Numbered from the stretch's first letter, positions 8,001-19,000 are shown. The stretch is DNA of 64,000 nucleotides from Alexandriicola marinus (GCF_004000435.1 NZ_RBVZ01000001.1:310001-374000); one strand, 5' to 3'. Notes: a model not told the origin generated them from the sequence alone. Translations and numbers: made by a program.

Positions 8001-8948
8001 ATGGCCGGCTATATCCTCAAGAGGCTGATTTCCGCGATCCCGGTCCTGCTGGGCATCTCGATCATCGTCTTCGTGATCATGGCGCTGATCCCGGGCGACC
8101 CGGCGACGGCGATCCTGGGCTCCTACGCCACGCCCGAGAATGTCGAACGGCTGAACCGCGACCTCGGTCTCGATAAGGGGATGGTGCAGCGGTATTTCAT
8201 CTGGCTCGGCAACATGCTGACCGGGGACTTCGGGCGCTCGTTCGCCCTGAACCGGCCTGTAATCGACGAAGTTCTCGAACGCTTCAATGCGACGCTGGTT
8301 CTGGCGGGCACGTCATTCATCCTGTGCTCGCTTGTCGGGGTGGCGGCGGGCGTGGTCTCGGCCTCGCGGCAATACGGTCTGGCCGACAAGGCGATCACCT
8401 TCGTTGTTCTTCTGGGCATCTCGATCCCGTCGTTCTTTCTCGGCATGATGATGATCCTGATCTTCGCGGTGAACCTGCGGATGTTCCCGGTCTCTGGCAT
8501 GTGGCCGATCTATGGAGACCGGGATCTGGCCGCCCTGATCAGCCATCTGACATTGCCTGCGCTGGCGCTTGCCGTGGTGGCCACGGGCGTGATCGCCCGG
8601 CTGGCGCGTTCCGCGATGCTCGAGGTGCTGCGGCAGGATTTCATCCGCACCGCGCGCGCGAAAGGCGTGCACGAGCGGTCGGTCATCTGGCGCCATGCGC
8701 TGCGCGCGGCGATGGTCTCGATCATCCCGGTTCTGGGCATTCAGGCGGGCTTCGTGCTGTCGGGCGCCGTCTATATCGAAATCGTGTTCCAATGGCCCGG
8801 CGTCGGCCGGATGCTTGTCGATGCGATCCTCAAACGCGATATCCTGCTGGTGCAGGGCGGGGTCGTCTTCGTCGCGGCCTGCTACGTGATGTTCAACATC
8901 GCGGTGGACGTGGCCCAAACCCTGCTTGATCCGCGGATCCGCTCATGA
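8001..8948 (+). CDS. Dipeptide-type ABC transporter permease (DppB-like)
   Basis: A 315-aa inner-membrane permease with about six transmembrane helices. It has the DppB/GsiC family N-terminus (MAGYILKRLISAIPVLLGISIIVFVIMALIPGDPA) and the EAA coupling loop (RTARAKGVHERSVIWRHALRAAMVSII) that contacts the ATPases. It forms the translocation channel with the permease half of the next gene. The two genes overlap by four bases (8945-8948, ATGA), consistent with one-to-one synthesis. Confidence 0.92.
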   Translation: MAGYILKRLISAIPVLLGISIIVFVIMALIPGDPATAILGSYATPENVERLNRDLGLDKGMVQRYFIWLGNMLTGDFGRSFALNRPVIDEVLERFNATLVLAGTSFILCSLVGVAAGVVSASRQYGLADKAITFVVLLGISIPSFFLGMMMILIFAVNLRMFPVSGMWPIYGDRDLAALISHLTLPALALAVVATGVIARLARSAMLEVLRQDFIRTARAKGVHERSVIWRHALRAAMVSIIPVLGIQAGFVLSGAVYIEIVFQWPGVGRMLVDAILKRDILLVQGGVVFVAACYVMFNIAVDVAQTLLDPRIRS

Positions 8949-10831
8949 GGGCCTTTTTCGCACTCCTCGCCCGCAACCGGCTGGCGCTTGTCGGCCTGAT
9001 CGTCATGGGCTGTGTGATGATCCTCGCGCTGATTACACCGATCCTGCCGCTGGCGGATCCGGATGTGACGGACACGTCCCAGCGGTTCCAGCGGCCGTTT
9101 ACCGAAGGCGCGCTCCTCGGGACCGATCACCTGGGCCGCGACCTTCTGAGCAGGCTGTTGTGGGGCACGCGGCTGAGCCTTGCCGTCGGAATAGCGGCGG
9201 CCGTGATCGCGGCCACGCTGGGGGCCGCGATCGGCATTGTCGCGGGCTTTTACGGCGGGCGCACGGACAATGTCATCATGCGCGGCGTCGATATGCTGAT
9301 GGCCTTTCCCTACATCCTTCTGGCGCTGGCGATCGTGGCGGCGCTCGGGCCGGGGCTGATGAACGCGCTGATTGCCGTGGCCGCCGTCAACATCCCCTTC
9401 TTCGCGCGCAATATCCGCGGCGTGACCGTTGGCATCGCCAACAAGGAATTCGTCGATGCCGCGCGCCTGTCGGGGATGGGCGATCTGCGCATCATCCTGA
9501 CCGAGATCCTGCCCAACGTGATCCCCGTCATCGTGATCGCCATGTCGACCACCGTGGGCTGGATGATCCTCGAGACCGCGGGCCTGTCGTTCCTCGGCCT
9601 CGGCAGCCAGCCGCCCAAGGCCGATCTGGGCTCCATGCTGGGCGAGGCGCGCTCGGCCCTGATCACCAACCCGCACACCTCTGTCGTGCCGGGCGTCATG
9701 ATCCTGATCATCGTCATGGCGGTGAACCTCCTGGGCGACGGGGTGCGCGAAGCGCTTGATCCGCGGCTGCGTTCGGGCGCGCTGACCCGGCCCATGGCCG
9801 CAACGCTGGTGCGCCGCAAAGGGCCGGTGCCCGAGGCCTCCGACGACGCGCTTCTGGCGCTGCGCGGGCTTGAGACGCAGTTTCATGTCAAGTCGCGCAT
9901 CTACCGCGCAGTGGGCGGTGTCGATTTGCAAGTGCGCCCCGGCGAATGCCTCGGCCTGATCGGGGAAAGCGGCTCGGGCAAGTCGGTGACGGCCCTGTCG
10001 ATCATGGGCCTTGTCGCCTCGCCGCCGGGTGTGATCACGGGCGGCGCCGTGCATTACAAGGGGCGCGACCTGATCGGCGCCCGATACGAGGACCTGCGCC
10101 GCCTGCGCGGCAACGAGATCGCCTATATCTTCCAGGATCCGCTGGCCACGCTGCACCCGCTCTATTCGGTGGGCGATCAGCTGGCCGAGGCGATCACCTG
10201 CCACCACAACGTCAGCAAGGCCGAGGCCCGCGCCCGCGCGGTCAATCTTCTGAAATCGGTCCGCATCCCCAATGCCGAGGACCGCGCGAACAGCTATCCG
10301 CACGAATTGTCGGGCGGGATGCGCCAGCGTGTGGGCATCGCGATGGCACTGGCCAATGACCCGGAGGTCATCATCGCGGATGAGCCCACGACCGCGCTTG
10401 ACGTCACCGTGCAGGCGCAGATCCTGTCGCTTCTTGATGATCTGCGCCGGGAACGTGGGCTCGCCATCGTCTTCATCACCCATGATTTCGGCGTCGTGGC
10501 GCAGCTGTGCGACCGGGTCGCCGTCATGTATGCGGGCCGCATCGTCGAAGAAGGGCCGACGGATGCGATCCTGAACGCGCCGGCCCATCCCTATGCCGCG
10601 CGGCTCATGGCCTGCGTGCCCGAACTGGGCGAGGGCAGGCGGGAACTGGCCGCGATCCCTGGTCTGCCGCCAGCCGTCAACGACCTGCCCGATGGCTGTG
10701 CCTTCGCGCCCCGCTGCGACAAGGCGCAGCCGGCCTGCCGAACGGGCGAGATCGCGCTTGCGCGCAGCTCCGACGTCCGGCGTGTGCGCTGCATAGACCC
10801 CGAACCGATCCCCGAGGAGGCCGCCGGATGA
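8945..10831 (+). CDS. Fused dipeptide-type ABC permease (DppC-like) and ATP-binding protein (DppD-like)
   Basis: A 628-aa fusion. Residues 1 to about 275 are a DppC-like permease with several membrane segments, the [23 protein letters not shown] motif and the EAA loop ([24 protein letters not shown]). After a short linker (about 276-300), the rest is an ABC ATPase with Walker A GESGSGKS, signature [15 protein letters not shown], Walker [14 protein letters not shown] and the oligopeptide-family C-terminal cysteine motif [14 protein letters not shown]. In most relatives these are separate genes. No stop or frameshift is seen at the junction. The fusion ties one ATPase to one permease, while the second ATPase is encoded just downstream with a four-base overlap. 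Confidence 0.92.
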   Translation: MRAFFALLARNRLALVGLIVMGCVMILALITPILPLADPDVTDTSQRFQRPFTEGALLGTDHLGRDLLSRLLWGTRLSLAVGIAAAVIAATLGAAIGIVAGFYGGRTDNVIMRGVDMLMAFPYILLALAIVAALGPGLMNALIAVAAVNIPFFARNIRGVTVGIANKEFVDAARLSGMGDLRIILTEILPNVIPVIVIAMSTTVGWMILETAGLSFLGLGSQPPKADLGSMLGEARSALITNPHTSVVPGVMILIIVMAVNLLGDGVREALDPRLRSGALTRPMAATLVRRKGPVPEASDDALLALRGLETQFHVKSRIYRAVGGVDLQVRPGECLGLIGESGSGKSVTALSIMGLVASPPGVITGGAVHYKGRDLIGARYEDLRRLRGNEIAYIFQDPLATLHPLYSVGDQLAEAITCHHNVSKAEARARAVNLLKSVRIPNAEDRANSYPHELSGGMRQRVGIAMALANDPEVIIADEPTTALDVTVQAQILSLLDDLRRERGLAIVFITHDFGVVAQLCDRVAVMYAGRIVEEGPTDAILNAPAHPYAARLMACVPELGEGRRELAAIPGLPPAVNDLPDGCAFAPRCDKAQPACRTGEIALARSSDVRRVRCIDPEPIPEEAAG

Positions 10832-11781
10832 GCATCGCGCTGCGCCTGACCGAACTGACCAAGACCTTCGAAGTCGGCAAACGGCTGATCGGTCCGCCCA
10901 AGGGCCGGGTTCGGGCCGTCCAGCCTGTCACTCTGGATGTGACCGAGGGCGAAACGCTTGGCATCGTCGGGGAATCCGGGTGCGGGAAATCCACGCTCGC
11001 CCGGATGCTGGTGGGCCTCCTGCCGCCCAGCTCCGGCACGATCGAGATCGACGGCGCGCCGCTGGACAATGCCGATCCGGCGATCTTCGGGCGCAAGATC
11101 CAATACGTGTTTCAGGATACGATCAGCAGTCTCAACCCCCGAAAGACCATTCGCCAGATCATGGAAGCGCCGCTGCGCCACCTGCACAAGATGGACGCTG
11201 CCGCCCGAAAGGCGCGGATCTCCGAGATCTTCGAGGCGGTGAATCTGCGCGAGGAATTCCTCGACCGCTATCCGCACGAGTTTTCCGGCGGGCAGGCTCA
11301 GCGGATCGGGATCGCGCGCGCGTTGGCCGCCGATGCCCGCATCCTTGTCCTTGACGAGCCGGTCTCCGCGCTTGACGTGTCGATCCAGGCGCAGGTGCTG
11401 AATCTTCTGGCCCGGCTCAAGGCCGAATTCGGCCTGACCTACCTTTTCATCAGCCATGACCTTGCCGTGGTCGAAGCCGTGAGCGACCGGGTCGCGGTTC
11501 TCTATTTCGGTGCGGTGGTCGAGGTCGGCCCCGCCGATCGCGTCTTTTCCGCGCCGCGCCACCCCTACACCAAACTTCTGGCCGACAGCGCGCCGGTCGT
11601 GGGCCGCGCACTTGCGGCGCCCGAGGGGCGCGAGACCGAATTGCCCGACCCGATGAACCCGCCCGAGGGCTGCGCGTTTCGCGCCCGTTGTCCCAATGCG
11701 ACCGCCGTTTGCGCCACAGCGGCGCCCCCGCTGGAGCGGCAATCGGACGGGGTTCAGGTGGCCTGTTACAACCCTTTGTGA
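10828..11781 (+). CDS. Dipeptide-type ABC transporter ATP-binding protein (DppF-like)
   Basis: A 317-aa ABC ATPase with Walker A GESGCGKS, Q-loop FQDTISSLNPR, signature FSGGQAQRIGIARAL, Walker B ILVLDEPVSALDV, the H-loop and the oligopeptide-family tail (PEGCAFRARCPNATAVC). It pairs with the fused ATPase to power import. The start ATG at 10828 overlaps the upstream stop (ATGA). It is the last gene of the operon; an inverted repeat and a GC hairpin follow before cydA. Confidence 0.92.
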   Translation: MSIALRLTELTKTFEVGKRLIGPPKGRVRAVQPVTLDVTEGETLGIVGESGCGKSTLARMLVGLLPPSSGTIEIDGAPLDNADPAIFGRKIQYVFQDTISSLNPRKTIRQIMEAPLRHLHKMDAAARKARISEIFEAVNLREEFLDRYPHEFSGGQAQRIGIARALAADARILVLDEPVSALDVSIQAQVLNLLARLKAEFGLTYLFISHDLAVVEAVSDRVAVLYFGAVVEVGPADRVFSAPRHPYTKLLADSAPVVGRALAAPEGRETELPDPMNPPEGCAFRARCPNATAVCATAAPPLERQSDGVQVACYNPL

Positions 11782-11802
11782 CAGGGTCCGCGAAAAGGCC
11801 AG

Positions 11803-11823
11803 AGTAACCTATTATAAGTTACT
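11803..11823. repeat. Inverted repeat upstream of cydA
   Basis: AGTAAC and GTTACT arms flank a nine-base AT-rich centre (CTATTATAA). It lies 22 bases after the dpp-type ATPase stop and about 130 bases before cydA. It could be an operator or contain a -10 element for the cyd promoter. No known regulator motif was matched with confidence. Confidence 0.4.
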
Positions 11824-11872
11824 GAAAAATCGTGATTAACAGGCAGGGGTGCGACCGGTATGTCATGCGCCC

Positions 11873-11897
11873 AACCGCCGCATACCGGGCGGCGGTT
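11873..11897 (+). terminator. GC-rich hairpin before cydA
   Basis: AACCGCCG pairs with CGGCGGTT around a nine-base loop and runs into TTTCGCCCC. It is plausible as a weak terminator of the transporter operon or as a 5'-UTR element of cydAB. Confidence 0.4.
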
Positions 11898-11956
11898 TCG
11901 CCCCTATCTCAAGTCACAAGCGGGGAGCCTCCCGCCGTTGCCTATGGAGATACAGG

Positions 11957-13348
11957 ATGGATATGCTTGACGGTTTCATTTTGTCGCGGATTCAATTCGC
12001 GGCCAATATCTCGTTTCACATCCTGTTCCCGACAATCACCATCGCGCTGGGCTGGGTGCTCGTGTTCTTCAAACTCAGCTTTGCGCGCACCGGAAACGAG
12101 GCCTGGATGAAGGCCTATTTCTTCTGGGTGAAGGTCTTCGCCCTGTCGTTCGCGATGGGCGTCGTCTCGGGTATCACCATGTCGTTCCAGTTCGGGACGA
12201 ACTGGCCCGGCTTCATGGAAAGCGTGGGCAATATCGCGGGGCCGCTTCTGGCCTACGAGGTTCTGACGGCTTTCTTCCTCGAGGCCGTGTTCCTTGGCAT
12301 CATGCTCTTCGGCTTCAGCCGCGTGCCCGGCTGGGCGCATACCGGTGCGACCATCCTCGTGGCGTTCGGCACGACGATGTCGGCCTTCTGGATCCTTGTC
12401 CTGAATTCGTGGATGCACACACCGGCAGGCTTCGAGATGCGCGACGGCGTGGCCTTTGCGACCGACTGGTTCGCCATCATCTTCAACCCGTCGATGCCCT
12501 ACCGTCTTGTCCACATGCTGCTGGCCTCGGGCCTGACGGTGGCCTTCCTGATCGCCAGCCTCTCGGCTTTGCGCTGGCTGATGGGGGATCGCGGAGAAGA
12601 CGTGCGCAAGACGCTGCGTCTGGGCATGGTGATGGGGGCCGTCCTGATCCCCATTCAGATCCTCGCAGGTGACATGCACGGGCTGAACACGCTCGAACAC
12701 CAACCGGCCAAGGTCGCCGCGATGGAGGGCAACTGGGAAACGCAATCCAATGTGCCGCTGTTGCTCTTTGCGATCCCCGATGAGGCCGCGCGCGAGAACC
12801 GGTTCGAAATCGGCATCCCCAACGGCGCGAGCCTGATCCTCAAGCACCATGCCGATGGTGTGGTGCCGGGGCTCAACGATTTCGTGGCCGAGGATGGCAC
12901 GATCCAGCATCCGCCCGTGGCGCCGGTTTTCTGGTCGTTCCGCGTGATGGTGGCCACCGGCATGGCGATGCTGGTGATGTCCTGGGCCGCGCTTTTCTTC
13001 ATGCGCCGGGGCCGGGGGATCGAGGGCCTGCCCCGCATCATGATCTGGGCGCTGGTCCCGATGGGCCTGTCGGGCTGGGTCGCGACGCTTGCGGGCTGGT
13101 ACACGACCGAAATCGGACGCCAGCCGTGGCTCGTGACCGGCGTGCTCGACACCAAGGCGGCGGTGGGCGACGTGGCGCCGGCGCTCGTGGCCTCGACCCT
13201 GATCGCCTATCTCGTGGTCTATGCGGCCTTGCTGGTCGCCTATATCGGAACGCTGGTCTACCTCGCGCGCCGTCAGGTCGGGCAGGACCATGACAAGACC
13301 GAGGGCCGTCCCGCGACCGGGGCCGTCCAGGGCCTGCCGGCAGAATAG
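11957..13348 (+). CDS. cydA: Cytochrome bd-type (cyanide-insensitive) ubiquinol oxidase subunit I
   Basis: A 463-aa inner-membrane subunit that oxidises ubiquinol and carries the haems reducing oxygen to water without proton pumping. The haem-ligand His21 lies in the conserved N-terminal helix (SRIQFAANISFHILFPTITI). Other family motifs are GTNWPGFM, LNSWMHTPAGF and GWYTTEIGRQPW. The quinol (Q) loop is short, as in the CioA-type cyanide-insensitive branch. The start at 11957 follows GGAGATACAGG; the reading from 11849 adds sequence absent from the family. It is the first gene of a cydAB pair with ten bases before cydB. Confidence 0.93.
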   Translation: MDMLDGFILSRIQFAANISFHILFPTITIALGWVLVFFKLSFARTGNEAWMKAYFFWVKVFALSFAMGVVSGITMSFQFGTNWPGFMESVGNIAGPLLAYEVLTAFFLEAVFLGIMLFGFSRVPGWAHTGATILVAFGTTMSAFWILVLNSWMHTPAGFEMRDGVAFATDWFAIIFNPSMPYRLVHMLLASGLTVAFLIASLSALRWLMGDRGEDVRKTLRLGMVMGAVLIPIQILAGDMHGLNTLEHQPAKVAAMEGNWETQSNVPLLLFAIPDEAARENRFEIGIPNGASLILKHHADGVVPGLNDFVAEDGTIQHPPVAPVFWSFRVMVATGMAMLVMSWAALFFMRRGRGIEGLPRIMIWALVPMGLSGWVATLAGWYTTEIGRQPWLVTGVLDTKAAVGDVAPALVASTLIAYLVVYAALLVAYIGTLVYLARRQVGQDHDKTEGRPATGAVQGLPAE

Positions 13349-13358
13349 GAGAGACGTG

Positions 13359-14372
13359 ATGATGACCCTTTTCGGGGACCCGGCCGTCTGGCTGCCCCTC
13401 GCCTTCGCAGGGCTCATGGGCCTGTCGATCCTGATCTACGTCGTTCTTGACGGGTTCGATCTGGGGGTGGGGCTGCTGACGCCGCTGGCAACCTCGGCCG
13501 AGAAGGACAAGATGGTGGCGTCCATCGGCCCGTTCTGGGATGCCAACGAGACATGGCTCGTTCTAGCGGTGGGCCTTCTGCTGGTGGCCTTTCCCGTGGC
13601 GCACGGGGCCATCCTGACGGCGCTCTATCTGCCGGTCGCGGTGATGCTGATCGGGCTTATCCTGCGCGGTGTCGCCTTCGAGTTTCGCGCCAAGGTGCCC
13701 GCACCGCGCAAACCGCTTTGGAACAGGCTGTTCTTCACTGGCTCTGCCATGACGTCGCTGTCGCAGGGCTACATGCTGGGCCTTTATGTGATGGGGTTGT
13801 CGAACACCCCGGCCGCCCATGCCTTCGCCGCGCTGACGGCGGTGTTCCTGTCGGTCGGATACAGCGCGATCGGCGCCGCATGGCTGATCCTCAAGACCGA
13901 AGGGGCGCTGCAGCAAAAGGCCTATGACTGGGCGCGCGGCGGCCTTTGGGGGTTGGTCCTTGGGATCGGGGCGATCTCGATCGCGACGCCGCTGGTAAGT
14001 GAACGGATCTGGGATCACTGGTTCTCGGTTCCCGAGATCTTCCTGCTCGCGCCGCTGCCGCTGTTGTCGGTGGGGCTGGTGATCGGGCTGTGGATCGCAT
14101 TGCGGAAACTGCCGGACCTGCCGCAGGATCATTGCTGGATCCCCTTTGCCATGACATCGGCCCTGTTCGTTCTGGCCTTTTTCGGGTTGGCCTATTCGTT
14201 CTACCCCTATGTGGTTCCTGAACAGATCACCATCTACGAGGCCGCCGCCGCGCCCGAGAGCCTCTTCATCATCCTGTGTGGGGCGCTGGTCGTTCTGCCG
14301 ATCATCTCGGGCTATTCGATCCTCGCCTATCGTATCTTCGGGGGAAAGGCGCAGGACTTGCGCTATGATTGA
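13359..14372 (+). CDS. cydB: Cytochrome bd-type ubiquinol oxidase subunit II
   Basis: A 337-aa membrane subunit that pairs with CydA and completes the haem pocket. It has the conserved start (LSILIYVVLDGFDLGVGLLTPLA) and about eight to nine hydrophobic helices. AGGAGA lies six bases before the ATG at 13359; a second ATG follows directly at 13362. No cydX-like small ORF or cydDC assembly genes are seen in the window, in line with the CIO-type operons of alphaproteobacteria. Confidence 0.92.
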   Translation: MMTLFGDPAVWLPLAFAGLMGLSILIYVVLDGFDLGVGLLTPLATSAEKDKMVASIGPFWDANETWLVLAVGLLLVAFPVAHGAILTALYLPVAVMLIGLILRGVAFEFRAKVPAPRKPLWNRLFFTGSAMTSLSQGYMLGLYVMGLSNTPAAHAFAALTAVFLSVGYSAIGAAWLILKTEGALQQKAYDWARGGLWGLVLGIGAISIATPLVSERIWDHWFSVPEIFLLAPLPLLSVGLVIGLWIALRKLPDLPQDHCWIPFAMTSALFVLAFFGLAYSFYPYVVPEQITIYEAAAAPESLFIILCGALVVLPIISGYSILAYRIFGGKAQDLRYD

Positions 14373-14405
14373 GCGATCGACGCGTTTCATCAGGGGTGAA
14401 CCGGA

Positions 14406-14933
14406 ATGCTGAAACAGGCCTTTTCCGCAGTCTTTCTCGCGCTTGCGACGCCTGCAGCCGCGCTTGATCTCGACACGCCGTTCGCGTCGATCGACGGCGG
14501 CACCCTGGCAGTCGCCGACTGGGCGGGACAGCCGGTTCTGATCGTCAACACCGCCTCGCAATGCGCCTTCACCCGGCAATATCGCGGTTTGCAGGATCTG
14601 TACGACAGGTATCGCGACCGCGGCCTTGTGGTGCTTGCCGTGCCGTCGGATGACTTCAACCAGGAGCTTGAGACCGAGGCCGAGGTCAAGGAATTCTGCG
14701 AACTGCAATATGGCATCGACATGCCGATGACGACGATCACCACGATCACAGGCCCCGACGCGCATCCGGTCTTTGCCGCCCTTCGCGAAGAGGCGGGCTT
14801 TGTGCCAGACTGGAATTTCAACAAGGTCCTGATCGCCCCTGACGGCAGCGTCGCGGGCAGTTGGCGATCGGTTGTGAGACCTGACGCACGCACCATCACC
14901 GGCGCGATCGAGGCGTATCTGCCGCCGTCCTGA
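14406..14933 (+). CDS. Glutathione peroxidase-family protein, exported
   Basis: A 175-aa thiol peroxidase-like protein with an apparent signal peptide (MLKQAFSAVFLALATPAAA), so probably periplasmic. The active-site motif NTASQCAFTRQY places the peroxidatic Cys at 53 (Cys rather than selenocysteine). The Trp/Asn motif DWNFNKVL is present. It probably reduces peroxides using thioredoxin-like donors. It lies 33 bases after cydB in the same direction and may be co-expressed, consistent with protection of the respiratory membrane from oxidants; this is inference. Confidence 0.85.
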   Translation: MLKQAFSAVFLALATPAAALDLDTPFASIDGGTLAVADWAGQPVLIVNTASQCAFTRQYRGLQDLYDRYRDRGLVVLAVPSDDFNQELETEAEVKEFCELQYGIDMPMTTITTITGPDAHPVFAALREEAGFVPDWNFNKVLIAPDGSVAGSWRSVVRPDARTITGAIEAYLPPS

Positions 14934-15004
14934 CAAGACGGTGCGCCAACGCACAGATGTCGTCTGCACTACGGCTCGATTTGTTCTGGGGAGTATTTCG
15001 AAAC

Positions 15005-15079
15005 TGGAGCGGGCGATGAGATTCGAACTCACGACCCTTACCTTGGCAAGGTAATGCTCTACCCCTGAGCTACGCCCGC
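15005..15079 (-). tRNA. tRNA-Gly(GCC)
   Basis: On the minus strand the acceptor stem GCGGGCG pairs with CGCCCGC. The anticodon stem TTACC/GGTAA frames loop TTGCCAA with anticodon GCC. The T-arm carries GAGTTCGAATCTC. The discriminator base is T and CCA is encoded (TGG on the plus strand at 15005-15007). Total length is 75 nt. Confidence 0.96.
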
Positions 15080-15176
15080 TCTCCGTTTCGTAGAGCGTCA
15101 GATATAAAGAGTCGCAACGCGCTGCAACCCCAAAATGATGCTGATCGGTGGAAAAAGCGATGCGGGATTACGCGGC

Positions 15177-16010
15177 TCAGCCCCGCTGCCAGATTGCCGT
15201 GTTTCGGGCGATGTAATCCCGGATCGGCGTGGCTTCGCGGCCCAGAAGATCGGGGATCGCGCGGCTCACCGTCTCTGCCTGTCCAAAACGCAAGCCCACA
15301 TGCAGATAGGTCTGGATGATCGAGGCCATCCAAGGCCGACCCTCTCTGCGCAGGTGAAAGAGATAGGGCAGGATCGCGGCGGGCCGGTAGCTGATCCGGC
15401 GTCCCAGCGCGCGGCTCAGTTCGGCCGCGACCTCGTGGAAGGTAATCGCCCCCGGACCGGTCAGTTCATGCGCCTGTCCGGCCGGTATGCGCCCCTGCGC
15501 GGCGAGCACCGCCACCTCGGCGAGATCGCGCAGATCGATGAATGCCACCTTGCCGCGACCGGCCGGAACATGAAGCCTGTCCCTCTCGCGGATATCCTTG
15601 CGATAGGCGTCCTGAAGGTTCTGAGCAAAGAACCCCGCGCGCAGGATCGTCCAGTCGGTTGGGCCGGAGACCAGGGCCGCTTCGACCGCGTGATGCGGCA
15701 CCCAACGCGCCGTATCCGCGCCGGTGACGGACAGGAACACGATACGCCCGATGCCCGCCTGACGGGCGGCAGCGATGAACGGGATCAGCGTGGTTTTCAT
15801 GTCGGCGATCGGTGGAGGGCGCATCAGGAACAGGCTCGAGGCACCTTCAAGTGCCTTGTCCCAAGTCTCGGGTTCGGCGAAATCGAAAGGCACCGACCCT
15901 TCGACCGAGGCGGAGCCGGGCCTGTGGGTCGCGCGGACCGGAAAACCCGACTGCGCGGCGGCGCGCATGACTTCGCGCCCGGTGTTGCCGGAACTTCCCG
16001 TGACAAGCAT
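15177..16010 (-). CDS. NmrA-like NAD(P)-binding reductase/epimerase
   Basis: A 277-aa Rossmann-fold protein of the atypical short-chain dehydrogenase (NmrA/quinone oxidoreductase 2-like) group. The dinucleotide motif VTGSSGNTGREV is at the N-terminus, with Arg/His residues in RATHRPGS after the second strand, suggesting NADP(H). Typical members sense or reduce quinones and aldehydes; the substrate here is unknown. The ATG at 16010 is chosen because the Rossmann motif begins three residues later. The longer ORF from 16082 would overlap pyruvate carboxylase. It lies 37 bases downstream of that gene on the same strand and may share its transcript. Confidence 0.75.
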   Translation of the reverse strand: MLVTGSSGNTGREVMRAAAQSGFPVRATHRPGSASVEGSVPFDFAEPETWDKALEGASSLFLMRPPPIADMKTTLIPFIAAARQAGIGRIVFLSVTGADTARWVPHHAVEAALVSGPTDWTILRAGFFAQNLQDAYRKDIRERDRLHVPAGRGKVAFIDLRDLAEVAVLAAQGRIPAGQAHELTGPGAITFHEVAAELSRALGRRISYRPAAILPYLFHLRREGRPWMASIIQTYLHVGLRFGQAETVSRAIPDLLGREATPIRDYIARNTAIWQRG

Positions 16011-16047
16011 CGGGCCGGCCGCGTCAGGCTCGCCGGTCCGGCGGAGA

Positions 16048-19000
16048 TCACTCGAACTCGACAAGAAGATCCTTGGCGTCAATCTGCGATCCGGGGGTCA
16101 CGTGAATGGCCTTGATGGTTCCCTCATGTTCGGCATGGATGCCGGTTTCCATTTTCATCGCCTCGATCGTCAGCAGAAGATCGCCCGCCTTCACGGCAGC
16201 ACCGGCCTGAACGACGACGCTGGCCACCACACCGGGCATCGGCGCGCCGATATGGGCCGGGTTGCCAATTTCGGCCTTGGGTTTCTTGGCCGAGACGGCG
16301 GCAGATTTCCGGTTCGGCACGCGCACCGTGCGCGGCTGTCCGTTCAACTCGAAGAACACCCGGACTTCGCCGTCGTCATGGGTTTCGCCCACGGTCTGAA
16401 GCCGGATTTCCAGCGTCTTACCCGGGTCGATCTCGGCGGTGATCTCTTCGCCCGGCTCCATGCCGTAGAAAAAGGTCCGCGTGGGCAGGGTGCGCACGGG
16501 GCCATAGACGGCGTGCCGTTCCATGTAATCGGTAAAGACCTTGGGATACATCAGGTATCCGTTCAGATCCTCGTCGTCGATCTCGACGCCCAGCTGATCC
16601 GACACGTCCTTGCGCACGGCCTCGAGGTCGACCGGCTCGAGATGTTTTCCGGGCCGGTCGGTCAAGGGTGTCTCGCCCTTGAGAACCTTCTTCTGGATCG
16701 CCGCAGGCCAGCCGCCCGGCGGTTGGCCGAGGTTGCCTTTCATCATGTCGATGACGCTGTCGGGGAAGGCCACATCGACCTTGGGGCTTTCGACATCCGC
16801 GCGGGTCAGGCCCTGGCTCACCATCATCAGCGCCATGTCGCCCACCACCTTTGACGAGGGCGTGACTTTCACGATGTCGCCGAACATCTGGTTCACATCG
16901 GCATAGGTCTGGGCCACTTCGTGCCACCGCTCTTCAAGGCCAAGCGATCTGGCCTGCGCCTTGAGGTTGGTGAACTGACCGCCGGGCATCTCGTGGAGAT
17001 AGACTTCGGAGGCCGGGGCCTGAAGGCCGGATTCGAAGGCGGCGTAATGGGCACGGACCTGTTCCCAGTAATTCGAGATCTCGCGGATCGCCGCGATATC
17101 CAGCCCGGTGTCGCGTTCGCTGTGACGCAGCGCCTCGACCACCGATCCCAGCGTCGGCTGGGATGTGTTGCCCGACAGCGCGTCCATCGCCGCATCCACG
17201 CAATCGACGCCCGCCATGGCCGCGGCCATGATGGTCGAGATCGCGGCGCCGCTGGTGTCGTGGGTGTGGAAATGGATCGGAATGTCGATCTCGTCCTTCA
17301 GGGCGCGGATCAGGCGATCGGCCGCGACGGGTTTCAGAAGTCCCGCCATATCCTTGAGGCCCAGCACATGCGCGCCCGCGGCCTCAAGTTCCTTAGCCAT
17401 TCCGACATAATACTTCAGGTCGTATTTCGAACGGTCGGGATCGAGCATATCCCCGGTGTAGCAGATCGTGCCTTCGCAGATCTTGCCGGATTCGACGACC
17501 GCATCCATCGCCACGCGCATGTTCTCGACCCAGTTGAGGCTGTCGAACACGCGGAATACGTCGACGCCGGATTCCGCGGCCTGTGCCACGAAGAACTGCA
17601 CGACATTGTCGGGGTAATTGGTGTAGCCGACCCCGTTCGAAGCCCGCAAGAGCATCTGGGTCAGCACGTTGGGCATGGCCGCGCGAATCTCGCGCAGGCG
17701 CTGCCACGGGCATTCCTGCAGGAACCGGTAGGCCACGTCGAACGTGGCGCCGCCCCAGCATTCGACAGAGAACAGATCGCCCATCTTCGCGGCATAGGTC
17801 GGCGCGACGGTGATCATGTCGATCGACCGCATGCGCGTGGCCAGAAGCGACTGGTGCCCATCGCGCATGGTGGTGTCCGTGATCAGCAGCTTCTTTTGCG
17901 CCTTCATCCAGTCGGCCACGGCCTTGGCGCCCTCGTCTTCCAGCAATTGCCGGGTTCCGGGATGCCAATCGACCGGCGGCTTCATCGGCGGGCGCGGCAA
18001 TTTCAGATCGGGATGCGGACGGACCCGGCCTTCGGTCTCGGGATGACCGTTGACCGTGATATCGGCGATGTAGGTCAGAAGCTTGGTGGCCCTGTCCTTG
18101 CGCTTGCGGAAATCGAACAGCTCGGGCGTCTCGTCGATGAACTTGGTGTGGTATTCGTTGTTGAGAAACGTCGGATGCTTCAGCAGGTTCTCGACAAAGG
18201 CGATGTTGGTCGACACACCCCGGATCCGGAATTCGCGCAAGGCACGGTCCATCCGCGCGATCGCCATCTCGGGCGTGGGCGCGCGGGCCGTGACCTTGGT
18301 CAGGAGCGAATCGTAGAACCGTGTGATCACGGCGCCCGAATAGGCCGTGCCGCCATCAAGCCGGATGCCCGGACCCGTGGCCGAGCGATAGATCTGGATG
18401 CGCCCGTAGTCGGGGATGAAGTTGTTCTGCGGATCCTCGGTCGTGACCCGGCATTGCAGCGCATGGCCGTCAAGCTTCACGTCATACTGGCTGGCGCAGC
18501 CGGTGGCCTCGACGATCGACTTGCCCTCGGCGATGAGGATCTGCGCGCGCACGATGTCGATGCCGGTCACCTCTTCGGTGACGGTATGTTCGACCTGGAC
18601 CCGCGGGTTGACCTCGATGAAGAAGAAGTCGCCGCTGTCCATATCCATCAGGAATTCGACGGTGCCGGCGCATTCGTAGTTCACATGCTGGCAGATCTTC
18701 TTGCCGAGGTTGCACAGCTGCTCACGCTGGGTTTCCGACAGATAGGGGGCGGGCGCACGTTCCACGACCTTCTGGTTGCGGCGCTGAACGGAACAATCGC
18801 GTTCCCACAGGTGATAGATGTTGCCTTCGCGATCCCCGAGGATCTGAACCTCGACATGGCGGGCGCGCAGGATCATCTTTTCCAGATATCCCTCGCCATT
18901 GCCAAAAGCGGCCTCGGCCTCGCGCCGGCCTTCGAGGACCTTGTCCTCCAGCTCGTCTTCATTCGCGATGGGGCGCATGCCGCGCCCGCCACCGCCCCAC

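Noticed and set aside
8882-10588. 568-aa minus-strand ORF under the transporter genes
   Set aside because: Antisense to well-supported permease and ATPase domains; His/Gln/Arg-rich composition is typical of GC-rich shadow frames.
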